From: Flavobacterium aquicola
GTDB taxonomy: Bacteria; Bacteroidota; Bacteroidia; Flavobacteriales; Flavobacteriaceae
Direction: 5' to 3'
DNA: 64,000 nucleotides
Assembly (NCBI RefSeq): GCF_003385115.1
Contig: NZ_QUNI01000005.1
Span: forward strand, 66,446 to 130,445
Below, one piece after another: positions 9,087 to 16,671 of this stretch; position 1 is the first letter of the stretch, and every line of letters starts with the position of its first letter. The position numbers were made by a program, and so were the translations under genes. The notes under the pieces are model-generated. The model was not told the origin of the DNA and made no database searches. It worked only from the letters and a program-made list of their open reading frames with translations.

Positions 9087-9157
9087 GGCGTCGTGGCCGA
9101 GCGGCTAGGCTGGGCTCTGCAAAAGCTCCTACTCCGGTTCGAATCCGGACGATGCCT
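9087..9157 (+). tRNA. tRNA-Cys (anticodon GCA)
   Basis: A full cloverleaf can be drawn. The acceptor GGCGTCG pairs with CGATGCC (one G-T pair), and the anticodon stem GGGCT/AGCTC encloses the loop CTGCAAA with anticodon GCA. The T arm is CCGG-TTCGAAT-CCGG, and the discriminator is T at 9157, the Cys identity base. The CCA end is not encoded. Length 71 nt. A dedicated promoter box and terminator flank it, so it is a single-gene transcript. Confidence 0.96.
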
Positions 9158-9161
9158 CAAC

Positions 9162-9190
9162 AACCTCTAAAGCAATTTAGAGGTTTTTTT
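9162..9190 (+). terminator. tRNA-Cys terminator
   Basis: A perfect 10-bp stem, AACCTCTAAA / TTTAGAGGTT around GCAA, followed by T7. Confidence 0.88.
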
Positions 9191-9210
9191 ATGCCTAATT
9201 TAAAATTTTA

Positions 9211-9272
9211 AACCATTAAGATATTAAGTTTCATTAAGTAGCTATCTTAATTTTCTTAATATCTTAATGGTT
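9211..9272. repeat. Long inverted repeat made of ATTAAG/CTTAAT octamer units
   Basis: The 18-base arms 9211-9228 and 9255-9272 are exact inverted copies, and an inner ATTAAG/CTTAAT pair extends the stem. Each arm is built from 8-base units ending in ATTAAG, similar to the CTAAG octamer arrays elsewhere in this window. It lies between the tRNA terminator and the terminator of the convergent exporter gene, so termination is not its obvious purpose. Confidence 0.75.
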
Positions 9273-9275
9273 AAA

Positions 9276-9306
9276 AAAAAAAGGAACCTAAACAGTTCCT
9301 TTTTTA
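9276..9306. terminator. Terminator of the LysE-family gene (bidirectional shape)
   Basis: GGAAC (9283-9287) pairs with GTTCC (9295-9299). The stem is extended by A and T tracts that supply a U-run in either direction. Confidence 0.75.
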
Positions 9307-9321
9307 AATAATTATATTTTT

Positions 9322-10002
9322 CTACTCCTTCTCTATCTTTTCAAATGCTTTTTTAACCATTTGTTTTTCTTCTGGGAAACAGCCTTGAATGATTAATGCG
9401 AAACCGAAAATCATTAAAACAATACTAATTCCTCTTTTGATTTTGTAGATATTAGTCGGCGTCATTTTGTGTTTTAACTGCTTGGCTAAAACTATTTTAA
9501 TACAGTCTATACCAAGATAAGTCAGTATAACCGAAATGAAAAATGTTAATACTCTTGAAGTTTCCATTTCTAATTTCGGTCCTACCGAAATTATTACGGC
9601 AAGCCAAAAACCCAGTACACCAATATTGATGATATTTAAGAAAAAACCTTTGAAAAAAAGACCTAAATAATTCTTTTTTATAATCTCATTATCGATAGTT
9701 TTGGTATTTACTTTTTTCTCTTTTTTTGTTCCAATAAAAGAAATAAAGCCATAAGCCATCATGATAAAACCTCCAAAAATAAACAAAGAAGAATTATCAT
9801 TTAAACTCTGAATCAGTCTGTAACTTCCTAAATAAGCAATTGTTATAAAAAAAACATCTCCTAAAACTACACCTAAATCAAAAACTAAAGCGGCTCTGAA
9901 TCCTTTAATTATACTGGTTTCAATCAGAATAAAAAAAACGGGGCCAATCATAAAACTTAATAATACTCCCCACGGAATACCTGTCAAAATATCGTTTATC
10001 AT
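9322..10002 (-). CDS. LysE/RhtB-family transporter
   Basis: A 226-residue inner-membrane protein with about six hydrophobic helices. The N-terminal sequence GIPWGVLLSFMIGPVFFILIE is the LysE-family signature of amino-acid efflux carriers; a long Lys-rich loop lies near residues 92-107. The family exports amino acids such as lysine, threonine or homoserine lactones, but the substrate cannot be read here. It sits 34 bases downstream of the head-GIN gene on the same strand and may be co-transcribed with it. Confidence 0.85.
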   Translation of the reverse strand: MINDILTGIPWGVLLSFMIGPVFFILIETSIIKGFRAALVFDLGVVLGDVFFITIAYLGSYRLIQSLNDNSSLFIFGGFIMMAYGFISFIGTKKEKKVNTKTIDNEIIKKNYLGLFFKGFFLNIINIGVLGFWLAVIISVGPKLEMETSRVLTFFISVILTYLGIDCIKIVLAKQLKHKMTPTNIYKIKRGISIVLMIFGFALIIQGCFPEEKQMVKKAFEKIEKE

Positions 10003-10036
10003 TAAAAAATGACTTTAAAAATTGATTACAAATTTA

Positions 10037-10702
10037 CTATTTCTGAACTATTGTTCCTCCCATAAAAGTTTCCTGTTTTATTTCTTTTGGCTTGCCATAA
10101 ATAAAAATAGTACCGCCGGCTTTTACTTTTGCGTCCACAAGAGAACTGGCTCTTACATCGGCGCTTCCTCCTGCTGACAAACTAACTGTTGTTTGAGAAG
10201 TTTCTAAATCTCCAGCTTCTAAAATCCCTCCAGAATTAATCAAAACCGACTGAGTGACTGCTTTCCCTATAATTTTTATAATTCCGCCAGAATACGCTTT
10301 AATAGTAGCTTTTTCGACCTCAAGCACTGCAGTAATCTTTGCTCCTTCTTGTGTTCCCAAAGTAATAGAAGTCTGCTTGAAAATATCAGCACAAGTTACA
10401 CTGCTTCCTTCATTGGCATCAATACTCTGAATTTTTTTGAAATATAAAGTCACTTTAACTTCGTCACCAGACATTATTTTTGTCAATGGCATTCTTATTT
10501 TCAAAAGCCCGTTTTTATTAACAACTTCAACTTTACTTTGGCTTGTTCCAGTAATAACTGCTTTATTTTCAGTAGAAGCAATTAAAGTAACATTCAGTTT
10601 ATCAAACACTTTTACTTCATCAAAATCCTTTAGCTCTATCGTAGTTTGTGCAAAAGTGAATTGTGCTAAAAACACAAAACCTATCAAAATTATCCTTTTC
10701 AT
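10037..10702 (-). CDS. Head GIN domain-containing (DUF2807) exported protein
   Basis: A 221-residue protein with an N-terminal signal peptide (MKRIILIGFVFLAQFTFAQ, cleavage after about residue 19). It continues as a right-handed beta-helix-like repeat of short strands (for example VLINSGGILEAGDLETSQTTVSLSAGGSADV), typical of the DUF2807/head-GIN family of exported Bacteroidetes proteins. Function is unknown; a periplasmic or surface adhesin-like role is possible. The upstream gap carries an octamer repeat array. Confidence 0.85.
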   Translation of the reverse strand: MKRIILIGFVFLAQFTFAQTTIELKDFDEVKVFDKLNVTLIASTENKAVITGTSQSKVEVVNKNGLLKIRMPLTKIMSGDEVKVTLYFKKIQSIDANEGSSVTCADIFKQTSITLGTQEGAKITAVLEVEKATIKAYSGGIIKIIGKAVTQSVLINSGGILEAGDLETSQTTVSLSAGGSADVRASSLVDAKVKAGGTIFIYGKPKEIKQETFMGGTIVQK

Positions 10703-10731
10703 GTTCTATAAATTAATTGTTAATAATAAAG

Positions 10732-10783
10732 ATTCTAAGATGCTGAGTTACTAAGTTGCTAAGATTTAGATTAAAATCTTAGC
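10732..10783. repeat. 8-bp tandem array (nnnCTAAG units) ending in a hairpin
   Basis: Consecutive octamers ATTCTAAG, ATGCTGAG, TTACTAAG, TTGCTAAG run from 10732 to 10763. GCTAAGATTT (10758-10767) then pairs with AAATCTTAGC (10774-10783). It lies between the divergent-side end of the head-GIN gene and the 3' end of rnr. Confidence 0.75.
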
Positions 10784-10802
10784 AAATATCTTTAAAAAAA
10801 AC

Positions 10803-12983
10803 TTATTCGTTTCTTTTTATAAAATTGAAATCCAGCTGTTTTTTGACCAAATCGGCGTTTTTAACTTTTACATAAATCTCATCACCCAATTGCAATAATC
10901 TGTTGGAATTAGCTCCTACCAAAGCATATTGTTTTTCATCAAAAGTGTAATAATCCTCTTTGATATCGCGGGTTCTCACCATCCCTTCGCATTTATTTTC
11001 GATGATTTCTACATAAATTCCCCATTCGGTAACTCCGGAAATAACACCTAAAAACTCCTGATCCTGATGATTTTGCATGTATTTTACCTGCATATATTTT
11101 ATAGAATCTCTTTCGGCATTGGTAGCTAAACCTTCCATTGTTGATGAATGTAAACATTTGGTTTCATATTCTTCTTCATCGACAGATTTTCCTCCATCCA
11201 AATAAAACTGCAATAAACGATGCACCATAACATCAGGATAACGGCGAATTGGTGATGTAAAATGCGAATAATAATCAAATGCTAATCCGTAATGTCCAAT
11301 ATTGTCAGTAGAATATTTGGCTTTGCTCATTGATCGAATAGCCAAAGTATCAATTAAATTCTGCTCTTTTTTACCATTCACTTCTTCCATCAAGGCATTC
11401 AATGATTTTGAAATATCGCCTTTATTTCTGAAATCTATTTTATAACCAAACTTAGCAATAACGTTTTGCATCGCTATTAATTTATCTTCATTAGGTTCAT
11501 CGTGAATTCTGTAAATAAACGTTTTCTTTTGTTTTCCAATGTATTCCGCCACTTTTCTATTGGCTAATAACATGAATTCTTCAATCAGATGATTGGCATC
11601 TTTAGAAACTTTAAAATAAACGCCTTCTGGTTCTCCTTCCTGATCTAAGTTGAATTTTACTTCGACTTTATCAAAAGAAATTGCCCCTTCATTCATTCTG
11701 TTTCTTCGGAATATTTTCGCTAATTGATCCATTTTCAATGTAGCCTGAACTATTTCATCCGAAACTACATAAGAACTTCCCGTTATAGAAGTTTCAACTG
11801 GAATGGTATTATCTTTGGTTTCAATAATGTACTGAGCTTCTTCATAAGCAAAGCGCTGATCAGAAAAGATGACAGTTCTTCCAAACCATTGATTTACAAC
11901 CTGACATTTTTCTGTGATTTCAAAAATAGCCGAGAATGTATATTTCTCTTCCTGAGGACGCAAAGAACAAGCAAAATTAGAAAGTACTTCAGGTAACATT
12001 GGCACTACCCTATCCACCAAATAAACTGATGTTGCTCTTTGAAAAGCTTCATCATCCAAGATAGTTCCTTCTTCCAAATAATGTGAAACATCGGCAATAT
12101 GAATCCCAATTTCGTAATTGCCATTCTCTAACTTTTTGAAAGACAATGCATCATCAAAATCTTTAGCATCTTTCGGATCAATTGTAAAAGTCAGCGTATC
12201 ACGCATATCACGGCGCTTGGCTATTTCACTTTCTTCAATCGAAGTATCTATTTTTTGTGCATAAGTCTCAACCTCAATCGGAAACTCTGCAGGCAAACCA
12301 TATTCGGCAAGAATTGCATGAATTTCGGTATCGTGTTCTCCAGGCTTTCCAAGAACTTTTATCACTTTTCCAAAAGGACTATCAGCTCTCGCAGGCCAAT
12401 CTTCGATATGAACCAAAACCACATCTCCTTGTTCGGCCTCCCCTATTTTATCTTTTGGAATAAAAATATCCGTATACATTTTTGGATTGGCAGTCGAAAC
12501 AAAAGAGAAATTCTTCTGAATATCAATCACCCCGACAAAGTCGGTTTTGTATCTTTCAACTATTTCAACCACTTCACCTTCAGCTCTTCTTCCGCTTCTT
12601 TTGTTATAAACATACACTTTTACGGTATCTTTATCCAAGGCGTGATTCAGATTGTTGGTTGGAATAAAAACATCTTCTTCAAATTCAGGACAAATAAAAT
12701 AGGCACTTTTACGGCCCGTCATATCAATTGTTCCTTCGTAATATTCTTTACTGCTGGCTTTTATCAAATATTTACCAGGTTCTGTTTCTATAATTTTTTT
12801 GGAACCGGCCAAAATCTTTAGATCTTTTATAATCTGATTACGGCTTTGAGTGTCGTCTAATTCTAATTTTGACGCAATCTGCTTGTAGTTAAAGGCTTTA
12901 TTGGCACTATTCGATAATATTTTTATAATTTTATCCGAGAAATCTTTGTCTTTCTTAATCGGTTTTCTTAATCTTTTACCCAT
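10803..12983 (-). CDS. rnr: Ribonuclease R
   Basis: A 726-residue 3'-5' exoribonuclease of the RNB (RNase II) family that degrades structured RNA. In order: an N-terminal winged-helix-like region (residues 10-75), two cold-shock/OB domains (about 80-235), and the RNB catalytic domain starting near 255. The metal-binding aspartate motif TIDPKDAKDFDDAL is at 267-280 and SNFACSLRP lies further on. A C-terminal S1 domain spans about 640-720. Length fits the family. Divergent from the DUF2007-like gene. It lies beside the candidate origin, on the lagging-type side. Confidence 0.96.
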   Translation of the reverse strand: MGKRLRKPIKKDKDFSDKIIKILSNSANKAFNYKQIASKLELDDTQSRNQIIKDLKILAGSKKIIETEPGKYLIKASSKEYYEGTIDMTGRKSAYFICPEFEEDVFIPTNNLNHALDKDTVKVYVYNKRSGRRAEGEVVEIVERYKTDFVGVIDIQKNFSFVSTANPKMYTDIFIPKDKIGEAEQGDVVLVHIEDWPARADSPFGKVIKVLGKPGEHDTEIHAILAEYGLPAEFPIEVETYAQKIDTSIEESEIAKRRDMRDTLTFTIDPKDAKDFDDALSFKKLENGNYEIGIHIADVSHYLEEGTILDDEAFQRATSVYLVDRVVPMLPEVLSNFACSLRPQEEKYTFSAIFEITEKCQVVNQWFGRTVIFSDQRFAYEEAQYIIETKDNTIPVETSITGSSYVVSDEIVQATLKMDQLAKIFRRNRMNEGAISFDKVEVKFNLDQEGEPEGVYFKVSKDANHLIEEFMLLANRKVAEYIGKQKKTFIYRIHDEPNEDKLIAMQNVIAKFGYKIDFRNKGDISKSLNALMEEVNGKKEQNLIDTLAIRSMSKAKYSTDNIGHYGLAFDYYSHFTSPIRRYPDVMVHRLLQFYLDGGKSVDEEEYETKCLHSSTMEGLATNAERDSIKYMQVKYMQNHQDQEFLGVISGVTEWGIYVEIIENKCEGMVRTRDIKEDYYTFDEKQYALVGANSNRLLQLGDEIYVKVKNADLVKKQLDFNFIKRNE

Positions 12984-13089
12984 GTATCTTTTCTTAAATG
13001 CCTAAAATTACGAAATTGTATTCACTATTCCGTATTCCAAAAGAGTTTTAAACTAATAATAACTTCATTACATTTATAAAAAATTCTAA

Positions 13090-13323
13090 ATGAACGGCTT
13101 CAAAACAATCGCTATTTTTAATTATCCGCATGAAATTGTGGTACTTAAACATATTTTGGAACAGGAGGAAATTCATTATTTTTTCGAAAACGAACACCTT
13201 GTCTCCGTAGATCCATTGGCAAGCTTTGCCTACGGAGGCATCCAGCTAAAAGTACATCCAAACGATTTTGAACAGGTTCAGGAAATTCTAGATAATTTGA
13301 ATCCAAAACTTTCCATCGTTTAG
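13090..13323 (+). CDS. DUF2007-like putative signal-transducing protein
   Basis: A 77-residue protein with the DUF2007 pattern. FKTIAIFNYPHEIVVLKHILEQEEIHYFFEN is followed by a Gly-containing strand and VHPNDFEQVQEILD, that is beta-alpha-beta-beta-alpha. The domain resembles the small PII/ACT-like folds called 'putative signal transducing' in databases; no activity is established. Divergent from rnr. Its base composition still has C at least equal to G on the coding strand, like the genes to its left. Confidence 0.82.
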   Translation: MNGFKTIAIFNYPHEIVVLKHILEQEEIHYFFENEHLVSVDPLASFAYGGIQLKVHPNDFEQVQEILDNLNPKLSIV

Positions 13324-13349
13324 AAAACTTCGCAATTCAATATTTTTTT

Positions 13350-13439
13350 GGGCGTGACCCTCCCGAAAAGGTCGGGTCGGGCTATACGTTCCCGCTTCCC
13401 GATGAAAAATCGGGAGAGCTCCACTTCCATCCCTCACGC
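13350..13439. repeat. Structured GC-rich intergenic element (copy A)
   Basis: A GC-rich island in AT-rich surroundings. The ends are inverted: GCGTGA (13352-13357) and TCACGC (13434-13439). Inside, GACCC/GGGTC (13356-13360/13374-13378) or CCCGA/TCGGG can form hairpin 1, and TCCCGAT/ATCGGGA (13397-13403/13409-13415) with loop GAAAA forms hairpin 2. It shares GGGCGTGACCC, GGGTCGGGCTAT and ATCCCTCACGCA with copy B at 33596, although the stems differ in sequence. Confidence 0.8.
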
Positions 13440-13449
13440 AGATCCTGCA

Positions 13450-14190
13450 AAACAAGAACAAAAACAGTAAAAAGAAACAACTTTTGAAGAAACAGAATAT
13501 TTTAAAATTTTTTCTTTGTTTTCAAATTTCAAAGTTGTCAACATATATTAAATACAACAAAAAGAAATTTTAAAATTTTAAAAAATATTTATGGTTATTA
13601 TAGCTTGTTAATTGTTGCTATAAATTTCTAAAAAAATGTATTGAAATCAAGTTTTAGGTTTTTATCTTGAGTTATCAACAGTGTTATTTATATGTAAAAT
13701 CCTGTCTTTTAAGATATTTTTTAAAATAGTTAACAACTGTTAACATTTCAAAATTGAGATAAATTGTAAATAAGTGTTTTTTATTTTCTTGTTCAAAAAC
13801 TAAAGTTTAGTATTGATAACTTTTCCAAAAATTCCTCAAACTTTATTAGGTTTTTAAAAATAGGTTTTGGATTACATAATTTTTTCAAACAAACTAAAAA
13901 AACTTCTAAAATTCTTTTCAAAGTTATAAACATTTTGTGTTAATTTAAGGTTAACTGAATATCAAGCAGTTACGTTTTGGTATTAACATTACAAAATATT
14001 AACATTTTAATTACATTCTCTTTACTGGTTTACAGTCAGTTGTAAATAATGATACATGTTAATAACCTTAAAAATTTCTTATAATCAGCGGATTATAGAT
14101 GATTATAAAATTTGTCTTTTTTCGTATTTCTTAATCTATCAGTAATATAAAGTGAAAAGGATTTTTGTATGCTATCTTAAATAGATTGGC
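13450..14190. other. Candidate chromosomal replication origin (oriC)
   Basis: About 740 bases with no coding sequence, very AT-rich. DnaA-box-like 9-mers are TTATCAACA (13672-13680, 8 of 9 to TTATCCACA), TTGTCAACA (13535-13543), TTATCAATA (minus, 13811-13819), TTATAAACA (13924-13932) and TTATTAACA (minus, 14057-14065). A TGTTAACA-rich stretch is at 13730-13744. The GC skew of genes on a given strand changes sign across this gap. 7-of-9 boxes are common by chance in AT-rich DNA, so the skew switch is the stronger evidence. No dnaA gene is in the window. Confidence 0.55.
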
Positions 14191-14198
14191 TAAATTTG
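14191..14198 (+). promoter_or_regulatory. -7 box of rpiB promoter
   Basis: TAAATTTG is a perfect TAnnTTTG, 25 bases before the rpiB ATG. Confidence 0.55.
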
Positions 14199-14223
14199 CA
14201 TTTCAAAAACTAATACAAAAAAA

Positions 14224-14652
14224 ATGAAAATTTCAATAGGAAATGACCACGCCGGACCGGATTACAAAAAAGCAATTGTTCAGTATTTAGAATCAAAAGG
14301 ACATCAGGTTACTAATTATGGAACAGATACAGAAGCTTCTGTGGATTATCCAGATTTTGGGCATCCAGTTGCAAGTGATGTAGAAGAAGGAAAAGCAGAT
14401 TTTGGTATCGTAATCTGCGGAAGCGGAAACGGAATTGCAATGACTGTTAATAAACATGCCGGAGTTCGTGCAGGTTTGTGCTGGACCAAAGAAATTGCCT
14501 ATTTGACCCGCTTACATAATAATGCCAATATTGTTAGTATTCCTGCCCGTTATACTTCTATTCAGCAGGCGGTAGAGATTGTTGAGACTTTCTTAGAAAC
14601 TAAATTTGAAGGAGGAAGACATCAAACCAGAGTTGATAAAATAAGCTGTTAA
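14224..14652 (+). CDS. rpiB: Ribose-5-phosphate isomerase B
   Basis: Interconverts ribose 5-phosphate and ribulose 5-phosphate in the pentose phosphate pathway (RpiB/LacAB family). 142 residues. Family marks are the N-terminal IGNDHAGPDYK (substrate-binding Asp/His), VDYPDFGHPVA, and FGIVICGSGNGIAMTVNKHAGVRAG, which holds the catalytic Cys and the phosphate-binding loop. Length is normal. First gene on the G-rich side of the candidate origin. Confidence 0.95.
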   Translation: MKISIGNDHAGPDYKKAIVQYLESKGHQVTNYGTDTEASVDYPDFGHPVASDVEEGKADFGIVICGSGNGIAMTVNKHAGVRAGLCWTKEIAYLTRLHNNANIVSIPARYTSIQQAVEIVETFLETKFEGGRHQTRVDKISC

Positions 14653-14673
14653 AATATTTTGTAACTTCGCAAT

Positions 14674-14958
14674 ATGCTGTCACAAAAAGAAATACAAATT
14701 ATTATAGAAATCTTAAAACCATACAATCCAAAACGTATTGGATTGTTTGGTTCTGTGGCTAGAAATGAAGAAAAAGAAACAAGTGATATTGATATTTTAT
14801 ACAATTTTAATACTCCAATTTCTCTTTTTGGACTTGTTGATATTCAAAACGCATTACAGAACGTATTGCATAAAAAAATAGATTTAGTTTCAGAAAATGC
14901 AGTTCATCCATTATTGAAAGAAAGAATTTTTAATGATTTAAAAATTATTTATGGATAA
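14674..14958 (+). CDS. MntA-type nucleotidyltransferase antitoxin
   Basis: A 94-residue minimal nucleotidyltransferase. The motif GS-X10-DxD is exact: GSVARNEEKETSDID at residues 26-40. In characterised MNT/HEPN modules this protein AMPylates the HepT toxin at a Tyr next to its active site and so neutralises it. Its 3' end overlaps the hepT start by 8 bases, which supports translational coupling. Confidence 0.88.
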   Translation: MLSQKEIQIIIEILKPYNPKRIGLFGSVARNEEKETSDIDILYNFNTPISLFGLVDIQNALQNVLHKKIDLVSENAVHPLLKERIFNDLKIIYG

Positions 14959-15295
14959 GGATAAAAATATTTTCCGGCTTTTGCACGTGATTGATTGCAT
15001 AGAGAAGATAGAAATAATTATCAAAGATTTGTCTTATGAAAGTTATTTGGAAGATTGGATAAAACAAGATGCGATCTTTAGAAATATTGAGATTATTGGA
15101 GAAGCAATAGTAAATGTTGAAGAAGAACTAAAGGAAAAATATCCAGATGTTCCGTGGGTTCAAGCAAAAGGAATGCGAAATTTTTTGATTCACGAATATT
15201 TTAAAGTAGATCAGAATGCGGTTTGGGAAACCGCCCATAATCATCTACCCAAATTGAAATTTCAAATACTTTCAATTATCAACGACATTAAATAA
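14951..15295 (+). CDS. HepT-like HEPN-domain toxin (DUF86)
   Basis: A 114-residue all-helical HEPN protein. The RNase motif Rx4HxY is present as RNFLIHEY at about residues 77-84, and the Tyr within it is the AMPylation target in studied systems. The family helix FRNIEIIGEAI is also clear. It pairs with the overlapping MntA gene as a type VII-like toxin-antitoxin module. It sits between rpiB and a metal exporter without other mobile genes. Confidence 0.88.
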   Translation: MDKDKNIFRLLHVIDCIEKIEIIIKDLSYESYLEDWIKQDAIFRNIEIIGEAIVNVEEELKEKYPDVPWVQAKGMRNFLIHEYFKVDQNAVWETAHNHLPKLKFQILSIINDIK

Positions 15296-15303
15296 ACTTC
15301 AAA

Positions 15304-16224
15304 ATGTCGCACAACCACAATCATAGTCATGACCATCATCACCATCCTGTAGAAGGTAAAAATCTGCTATTTTCGATTGTCTTGAATATTGTGATTACGG
15401 TCGCACAAGTTATTGGCGGTATTCTTTCGGGAAGTTTGGCTTTGCTGTCTGACGCACTGCATAATTTTTCCGATGTACTTTCTTTGGTATTCAGTTATGT
15501 TGCTCATAAATTATCCCGAAAAAAAGCTTCCAATGATCAAACTTTTGGTTACAAGCGAGCCGAATTGATAGCCGCTTTTATCAATGCAATGACTTTGATA
15601 ATAGTGGCTTTGTTTTTGGTTTATGGAGCAGTAGAAAGGTTTTTCAATCCACAGCATATAGAATCGGGATTGGTTATTTGGATGTCAATTATAGGTATTG
15701 TTGCTAATGGTTTGTCAGTAGTAATGCTGAAAAGCGATGCCGACAAAAACCTGAATATGAAATCGGCCTATCTGCATTTGTTTACAGATATGATGGCTTC
15801 TATTGCAGTGTTAATAGGCGGTCTGCTGATGAAATATTTCCAATGGTTTTGGGTTGACAGTTTATTGACTTTGATAATTGCTATTTACCTGATAATCGTT
15901 GGTTTTGATTTGTTAAAAAAATCAACCCAAATGCTAATGCTTTTTACACCAAGTCATCTTGACATTAATGAAATTATCAGCGAAGTTCATAAAATATCAG
16001 GAGTGCGCAAACTGCATCATATTCATCTTTGGTATCTCAACGAAGAGGAATTGCATCTTGAAGCGCATCTTGATTGTTCTGAAGACATAAAAATGTCCGA
16101 ATTCAATGAACTTTTGGATAAAGTAGAACACGTTCTGTTCGAAAAATTCCATATCAATCATATCAATATTCAGCCGGAATATAAAAAGGAAGAAGAGTCG
16201 AAGGATTTTATAGTTCAGGATTAA
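15304..16224 (+). CDS. Cation diffusion facilitator (zinc-type) exporter
   Basis: A 306-residue CDF transporter of the ZitB/CzcD type that exports Zn2+ or similar ions in exchange for protons. The N-terminus is His-rich (MSHNHNHSHDHHHH), a likely metal sponge. Six membrane helices follow. Metal site residues are visible in helix 2 (LLSDALHNFSDV, HxxxD) and helix 5 (HLFTDMMAS, HxxxD). The C-terminal cytoplasmic domain (about 210-300) has HHIHLWYLNEEELHLEAHLDC. It starts 8 bases after hepT. Confidence 0.93.
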   Translation: MSHNHNHSHDHHHHPVEGKNLLFSIVLNIVITVAQVIGGILSGSLALLSDALHNFSDVLSLVFSYVAHKLSRKKASNDQTFGYKRAELIAAFINAMTLIIVALFLVYGAVERFFNPQHIESGLVIWMSIIGIVANGLSVVMLKSDADKNLNMKSAYLHLFTDMMASIAVLIGGLLMKYFQWFWVDSLLTLIIAIYLIIVGFDLLKKSTQMLMLFTPSHLDINEIISEVHKISGVRKLHHIHLWYLNEEELHLEAHLDCSEDIKMSEFNELLDKVEHVLFEKFHINHINIQPEYKKEEESKDFIVQD

Positions 16225-16227
16225 GTT

Positions 16228-16255
16228 AAAAAAAAAAAATCGGGTGCTGCGCACC
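16228..16255 (-). terminator. Terminator of the DUF1294 gene
   Basis: GGTGC-GCA-GCACC on the minus strand (16243-16255) is followed by a long T run (16228-16239 read in reverse). Confidence 0.6.
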
Positions 16256-16353
16256 ATACAATTTAGAGCTCGTTAATAAAACAGGGCTTTTTTTGATTTC
16301 TATTGACTGTATTTACATTAATTCAGTCAGTCAATTGACGCAATTAACATTTT

Positions 16354-16617
16354 TTACCTGTTTAAATAAAACCAGCCTATCAAAATTTGTAAAATTAAAA
16401 TCAGCCAAAATTTTAAAAGATAACTTTTTTTGGCTGTTTTATGTCTGAAAGTCAACATTCCTAAACCCGAACCAATTGTTCCTCCCAAAAAAGCTGAACC
16501 TAAAAGAGTCCGTTCAGGAATTCTTTGTTTTTGAGTTTTTGCCAAATGCTTATCATAAGCCATTAGGATAAAAGCTATTCCATTTAAAATCAAAAAATAG
16601 TAGAATAAAATGTTCAT
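16354..16617 (-). CDS. DUF1294 small membrane protein
   Basis: An 87-residue protein with a helix at residues 3-20, then AYDKHLAKTQKQRIPERTLL. A Gly-rich segment LGGTIGSGLGMLTFRHKTAKKSY and a second helix (66-86) follow, matching DUF1294 proteins throughout. Inner membrane; function unknown. Divergent from tex, 54 bases away. Confidence 0.88.
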   Translation of the reverse strand: MNILFYYFLILNGIAFILMAYDKHLAKTQKQRIPERTLLGSAFLGGTIGSGLGMLTFRHKTAKKSYLLKFWLILILQILIGWFYLNR

Positions 16618-16671
16618 TTAACTAAAATTAATCGTTAAAGATATTATTTTAGCTGTCCAAAATATTAAAAA

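Noticed and set aside
12255..12821. 188-codon plus-strand open frame
   Set aside because: It lies wholly antisense inside rnr, has no family resemblance and is rich in Phe/His/Asn as expected of a shadow of the RNase R frame.
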